From: Lachnospiraceae bacterium
GTDB taxonomy: Bacteria; Bacillota; Clostridia; Lachnospirales; Lachnospiraceae
DNA length: 64,000 nucleotides
NCBI GenBank assembly: GCA_900771195.1
Contig: CAAGMZ010000026.1
Coordinates: forward strand, 1-64,000
Direction: 5' to 3'
Position numbers and translations under genes: made by a program. Below the pieces are notes generated by a model. It was given only the letters and a program-made list of their open reading frames with translations, made no database searches and was not told the origin of the DNA. Below, in pieces: positions 60,626 through 64,000 of the stretch; position 1 is the stretch's first letter; every line of letters starts with the position of its first letter.

Positions 60626-63061
60626 TTAACCCATTGTTACCTCTACATTGTAAATTTCTTTTCCTTCTTCGTAAGGTACAATGCATCCGTCTACTGCTTT
60701 GCCGTCGACCACCAGGGATTTGACGCCTTTTTGAACGCCGTCCGGATTCTTGACGGAAATATTGTATGTTGCACCGCGGAACTTTCTTGTGACTGTGAAA
60801 TCACCGAAATCGCCGGGAACACAGGGATTAACCTGAAGTCCCTTGTGAGTGGGCGCAACGCCGAGAATGAACTGTGATATATTCACAAATGTCCACGCTG
60901 CGGTACCTGTAAGCCAGCTGTTTTTGGCTTCGCCAAAGAATTTTGCATCAGCTCCCGCAACCATCTGTGAGTATACGTAGGGTTCGGTTCTGTGAATCTC
61001 GCTGAACTCTTCACAGTATGCAGGGCAGGTCTTTTTGTATATCTCAAAGGCTCTGTCACCGCGGCCTATAACGGTCTCGGCACATGAAACCCAGGGATTG
61101 TTATGACAAAATATACCGGCGTTCTCTTTGTATCCCGGCGGATATGATGAAACCTCACCGAGCTCAAGGTGGTATTTGGTGTAGGCCGGCTGAAGTATCA
61201 TTACACCGTATTTGGTATCGAGCTTTTCCTTTACAGAGTTGAGTGCCTTTTCGGCAACACCTTCCTTAACGCCGATTCCGGCAAGAACACAGAAGCCCTG
61301 AGGCTCGATAAATATCTGGCCTTCTTCACATTCCTTTGAGCCGACCTTGTGACCGTAAGCGTCGTAAGCTCTTACGAACCAGTCACCGTCCCAGCCTGAC
61401 GCGAGAACTGTGTTATACATCTTGTCAACCTCTTCACGCGCCCTTGCAGCTTCGGCAGCATCACCAAGAAGCTCGCACAGGTCAGCATATTCCTGACCGT
61501 ATTTAACGAACATTCCGGCAATAAATACTGACTCGGCAACAGGACCCTCCGAAGGTCCGAAGGTCTGGAAGGATTCACCCGGATGCTCTGAAAAACAGTT
61601 GAGGTTCAGGCAGTCATTCCAGTCGGCACGTCCGATAAGCGGAAGGCCGTGGGGACCTTTGTGGTTAACCGTAAAATCAAATGAGCGCTTAAGATGTGTC
61701 ATGAGAGGCTGGGATTTGGTATCATCGTTGTTAAAAGGAACCATTTCTTTAAGGATTGAAATATCGCCTGTTTCTTTAACATATGCATTTGTTCCGGCAA
61801 TGAGCCACAACGGATCATCGTTGAAACCGCTTCCGATATCGGAATTCCCTTTTTTGGTAAGGGGCTGGTACTGATGGTAAGCGCTTCCGTCTTCAAACTG
61901 TGTGGAAGCTATATCTATGATTCTCTGTCTTGCTCTTTCCGGGATAAGATGAACGAATCCAAGAAGGTCCTGACAGGAATCTCTGAAGCCCATTCCACGA
62001 CCTATTCCGGATTCATAATATGAAGCGGAACGGCTCATGTTAAAGGTAACCATGCACTGGTACTGATTCCAGATATTGACCATTCTGTTTACTTTGTCAT
62101 TATCAGTGTTAACGGTATATTTGGAAAGGAGATCCGTCCAATAATCCTTAAGCTCTGCCATGGCTCTGTCAACGTCGTCATCTGTCTGGTATTTTGCAAG
62201 AAGCTCTTTGGCAGGTTTCTTGTTGACTACATTAGGTGCCTCCCATTTTTGGTCCTCAGGATTCTCTATATAGCCAAGTACGAATACGAAGGATTTGCTT
62301 TCGCCGGGAGCAAGCTTTACATTGAGCTGGTGACTTGCAATGGGGGACCACCCGCTTGCCACGGAATTGGTGCATGCTCCGTTCTTGACAGCGTCGGGAG
62401 AATCGGCACCGTTGTAAAGGCCAAGAAAGCTGTCCCTGATTGTATCAAAACCGTCTATAGGAGCGTTGACCGAATAAATTGCATAGTGATTACGACGCTC
62501 TCTGTATTCTGTCTTGTGGTAAATTGTTGAGCCGTCAATTTCAACTTCGCCGGTGCTTAAGTTACGCTGGAAGTTTCTTGAATCGTCATCGGCATTCCAA
62601 AGGCACCATTCAACATACGAAAAAACCTTGAAATCTTTAACATTATCAGAATTGTTGGTGAGGGTAAGCCTTGTCACCTCACAGTTGTCGTTCATCGGAA
62701 CAAAGGAAAGAACTGATGCCGAGAGGCCGTTCTTGCTTCCGTTGAACTTGCTGTAGCCCATTCCGTGGCGACATTCGTATGAGTCGAGCTCAGTCTTGAC
62801 AGGTTTCCATCCGGGATTCCAGACGGTATCGCCATCCTTAATGTAGAAGTATTTGCCGTTAATGTCATTGGGAACATCGTTATAACGGTAACGGGTGATA
62901 CGCAAAAGCTTGGCATCCTTATAGAATGAGTAGCCGCCGCAGGTATTGGAAATCAGAGAAAAAAACTCTTTGGAGCCAAGGTAGTTAATCCATGGCAGGG
63001 GAGTTTTGGGTGTTGTGATGACATATTCTCTGTTGTCATCATCGAAATAGCCGTACTTCAT
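60626..63061 (-). CDS. cellobiose phosphorylase (GH94)
   Basis: The start is ATG 63061 after AGGAGG on the minus strand; the frame to 63136 runs into the operator. 811 residues, the usual length for cellobiose phosphorylase. N-terminal beta-sandwich (MKYGYFDDDNREYVITTPKT, WINYLGSKEFFSLISNTCGG, GMGYSKFNG) and C-terminal (alpha/alpha)6 barrel: GIGRGMGFRDSCQDLLGF, YHQYQPLTKKGNSDIGSGF, DPLWLI, IGRADWNDCLNLN (catalytic acid Asp region), HNNPWVSCAETVIGRGDRAF and SWLTGTAAWTFV. It splits cytoplasmic cellobiose with phosphate to glucose and alpha-glucose-1-P, saving ATP. Controlled by a LacI-type operator downstream of its start point. Confidence 0.95.
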   Translation of the reverse strand: MKYGYFDDDNREYVITTPKTPLPWINYLGSKEFFSLISNTCGGYSFYKDAKLLRITRYRYNDVPNDINGKYFYIKDGDTVWNPGWKPVKTELDSYECRHGMGYSKFNGSKNGLSASVLSFVPMNDNCEVTRLTLTNNSDNVKDFKVFSYVEWCLWNADDDSRNFQRNLSTGEVEIDGSTIYHKTEYRERRNHYAIYSVNAPIDGFDTIRDSFLGLYNGADSPDAVKNGACTNSVASGWSPIASHQLNVKLAPGESKSFVFVLGYIENPEDQKWEAPNVVNKKPAKELLAKYQTDDDVDRAMAELKDYWTDLLSKYTVNTDNDKVNRMVNIWNQYQCMVTFNMSRSASYYESGIGRGMGFRDSCQDLLGFVHLIPERARQRIIDIASTQFEDGSAYHQYQPLTKKGNSDIGSGFNDDPLWLIAGTNAYVKETGDISILKEMVPFNNDDTKSQPLMTHLKRSFDFTVNHKGPHGLPLIGRADWNDCLNLNCFSEHPGESFQTFGPSEGPVAESVFIAGMFVKYGQEYADLCELLGDAAEAARAREEVDKMYNTVLASGWDGDWFVRAYDAYGHKVGSKECEEGQIFIEPQGFCVLAGIGVKEGVAEKALNSVKEKLDTKYGVMILQPAYTKYHLELGEVSSYPPGYKENAGIFCHNNPWVSCAETVIGRGDRAFEIYKKTCPAYCEEFSEIHRTEPYVYSQMVAGADAKFFGEAKNSWLTGTAAWTFVNISQFILGVAPTHKGLQVNPCVPGDFGDFTVTRKFRGATYNISVKNPDGVQKGVKSLVVDGKAVDGCIVPYEEGKEIYNVEVTMG

Positions 63062-63106
63062 ACAAATTATCCTCCTGATTTGGGTTGAAATTACTGTGTC
63101 AAACAG

Positions 63107-63173
63107 CGAAATCGTTTTCGAGAACTTGCTTAACAATTAAGCACATTATAGCAAACAGCGTGTAAAATTACAA
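63107..63173 (-). promoter_or_regulatory. cellobiose phosphorylase promoter and LacI-type operator
   Basis: Leftward TTGTAA (63173-63168), 17 bases, TATAAT (63150-63145). About 25 bases after the -10 lies CGAAATCGTTTTCG (63107-63120; CGAAAACGATTTCG on the minus strand), a near-palindrome of LacI/GalR type. Placement after the start fits roadblock repression. Confidence 0.7.
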
Positions 63174-63234
63174 GATAAATAATAAAAACATCAAAAATAT
63201 TTAGGCAAAATATAAAAAACACGCTCAAAATTTA

Positions 63235-63282
63235 TTGATTTTTAGTGCAAAGTGTTGTATTATTGAAATGCGAAAACGATTT
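63235..63282 (+). promoter_or_regulatory. DUF624 gene promoter and matching LacI-type operator
   Basis: TTGATT (63235-63240), 17 bases, TATTAT (63258-63263), then CGAAAACGATTT (63271-63282) over the expected start point. The operator is the same sequence as that before the divergent phosphorylase gene, so both are likely under one regulator not encoded in the window. Confidence 0.7.
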
Positions 63283-63323
63283 AGTAGTATGAAATGTTGC
63301 AAAATGTACAAGGCGGGTGTCAT

Positions 63324-64000
63324 ATGAAGACTGAAAAAGACTGTACAGAGGAAGAACTTCAGAAAAAGCTTCAGGATGAAGAAAAGGAGAAGCAGGAGCA
63401 GAAAGAAAGGGACAGAAAGCAATACGGAAATGGATTTAATCATTTTATGTATAATATGGGAACAATGATACTTCTCAATATTTATTTTCTGATATGCTCC
63501 ATTCCGATAGTGACCTTTGGGGCTTCCCTTACTGCCGCAGCCAATGTGTGTTACAGAATCCGCGAGGACGGGGATGTCCGCATCACAAAGACATTTTTTT
63601 CCCTGCTTGGAAAGAATATTTTGAACTCAACTCTTGTGTGGATTGTGTATGCAGGGTTTACATCGATGGCCGGCTTCCTTTTCTATAGAGGATTTAAGGT
63701 TACAGGAGGAAATGCGGGAATTGTAATGTGCGTCGTGGGAGCAATAGGAGTGACGGTACTTACAATGTGTGCAACTTATGTGTTCCTTTTAATAGGAAGA
63801 TATGATAACAATCCGCTGGAACACATAGCCAACGCATTCAGAATTGGATTCGGGCACCTTGGAACAACTCTTCTTATATGGATAATATGGGCGGTATGCA
63901 TTGTGCTTTTCATGTCCTTTGACTGGATGCTGCAATATATGGGATGGATTTGGCTTTTATGCGGATTTGCGGTACTTATGTATGCCTCGGTCTGCCTGGA
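63324..64000 (+). CDS. DUF624 (YesL-like) membrane protein, cut by window edge
   Basis: The frame starts at ATG 63324 behind AGGCGGG and runs off the right edge without a stop (225 codons seen). After a very charged Glu/Lys/Gln-rich 40-residue tail comes NHFMYNMGTMILLNIYFLIC, SIPIVTFGASLTAAANVCYR, and further hydrophobic segments, matching DUF624/YesL. Such proteins are frequent beside carbohydrate ABC transporters. Its operator matches that of cellobiose phosphorylase, which suggests a role in the same beta-glucoside uptake regulon; transporter genes may follow beyond 64000. Confidence 0.8.
   Translation, partial: MKTEKDCTEEELQKKLQDEEKEKQEQKERDRKQYGNGFNHFMYNMGTMILLNIYFLICSIPIVTFGASLTAAANVCYRIREDGDVRITKTFFSLLGKNILNSTLVWIVYAGFTSMAGFLFYRGFKVTGGNAGIVMCVVGAIGVTVLTMCATYVFLLIGRYDNNPLEHIANAFRIGFGHLGTTLLIWIIWAVCIVLFMSFDWMLQYMGWIWLLCGFAVLMYASVCL

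Overview
The window looks like a chromosomal segment of an obligately anaerobic, spore-forming, carbohydrate-using Clostridia, most likely a gut Lachnospiraceae. The signs are pyruvate:ferredoxin oxidoreductase, cellobiose phosphorylase, an oxidative half-TCA pair (citrate synthase and aconitase), a Pst phosphate operon, a purine-nucleoside BMP/ABC transporter, the sporulation genes spmA, spmB and yyaC, a ClpC adaptor (MecA-like), NiaR, and strong AGGAGG ribosome-binding sites with TTGACA/TATAAT-type promoters. Taxonomy is inferred from gene content only.

Layout. 1-2430 is an AT-rich accessory edge: a cut-off gene, a two-gene cassette of unknown function (DUF4145/HEPN-like plus tandem winged-helix-like modules) and a small Lachnospiraceae-type protein. 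2544-12857 is a surface-polysaccharide operon: GT2-DUF4422 fusion, GT4, Gtf3/WbbI-like transferase, Wzy, Wzx, LicD, UDP-galactopyranose mutase and a COG2509 flavoprotein, so the polymer probably contains galactofuranose and a LicD-added phospho-substituent. 12984-15696 holds citrate synthase and a convergent GT-C membrane protein. 15779-19947 is pstSCAB-phoU behind a triple 11-bp Pho-box-like repeat. 19975-21330 holds two tRNA-Pro genes (AGG and CGG) and a YbaK-type deacylase whose promoter is back-to-back with tRNA-Pro(CGG). 21368-24602 (minus) holds an HTH-HATPase-DUF4325 regulator, a D-lactate-type dehydrogenase and a lipase-like hydrolase. A 1586-bp IS4-type element with a frameshifted transposase and 7-bp target duplication sits at 24717-26302.

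26462-31932 is aconitase followed by a GtrB/DPM1-like transferase, mannose-1-P guanylyltransferase and an aldose-epimerase-like protein. spmA and spmB, normally adjacent, are separated by a GGDEF response regulator, pyruvate:ferredoxin oxidoreductase and an AI-2E-type permease; both keep sigma-E-like promoter motifs. 40046-45730 is the nucleoside transporter with xanthine phosphoribosyltransferase. It is followed by a 125-bp palindrome, Tex (minus), a chemoreceptor with an unusual lysine-rich cytoplasmic tail, MecA, NiaR with a PfoR/EIIC-like membrane protein and a tandem operator, a coiled-coil membrane protein, YyaC, a LysM / beta-propeller / CvpA envelope trio, tRNA-Cys, DUF951, rpsF-ssb-rpsR, and cellobiose phosphorylase divergent from a DUF624 protein, with matching LacI-type operators on both sides.

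Coding starts were re-chosen from ribosome-binding sites where the longest open frame was implausible. No database search was possible; family names come from recognised motifs and gene order. The least explained items are the 157-1825 cassette, the NiaR-linked transporter, the tRNA-Pro/YbaK divergon, the chemoreceptor tail, and the orphan structured intergenic segment near 39.7 kb.
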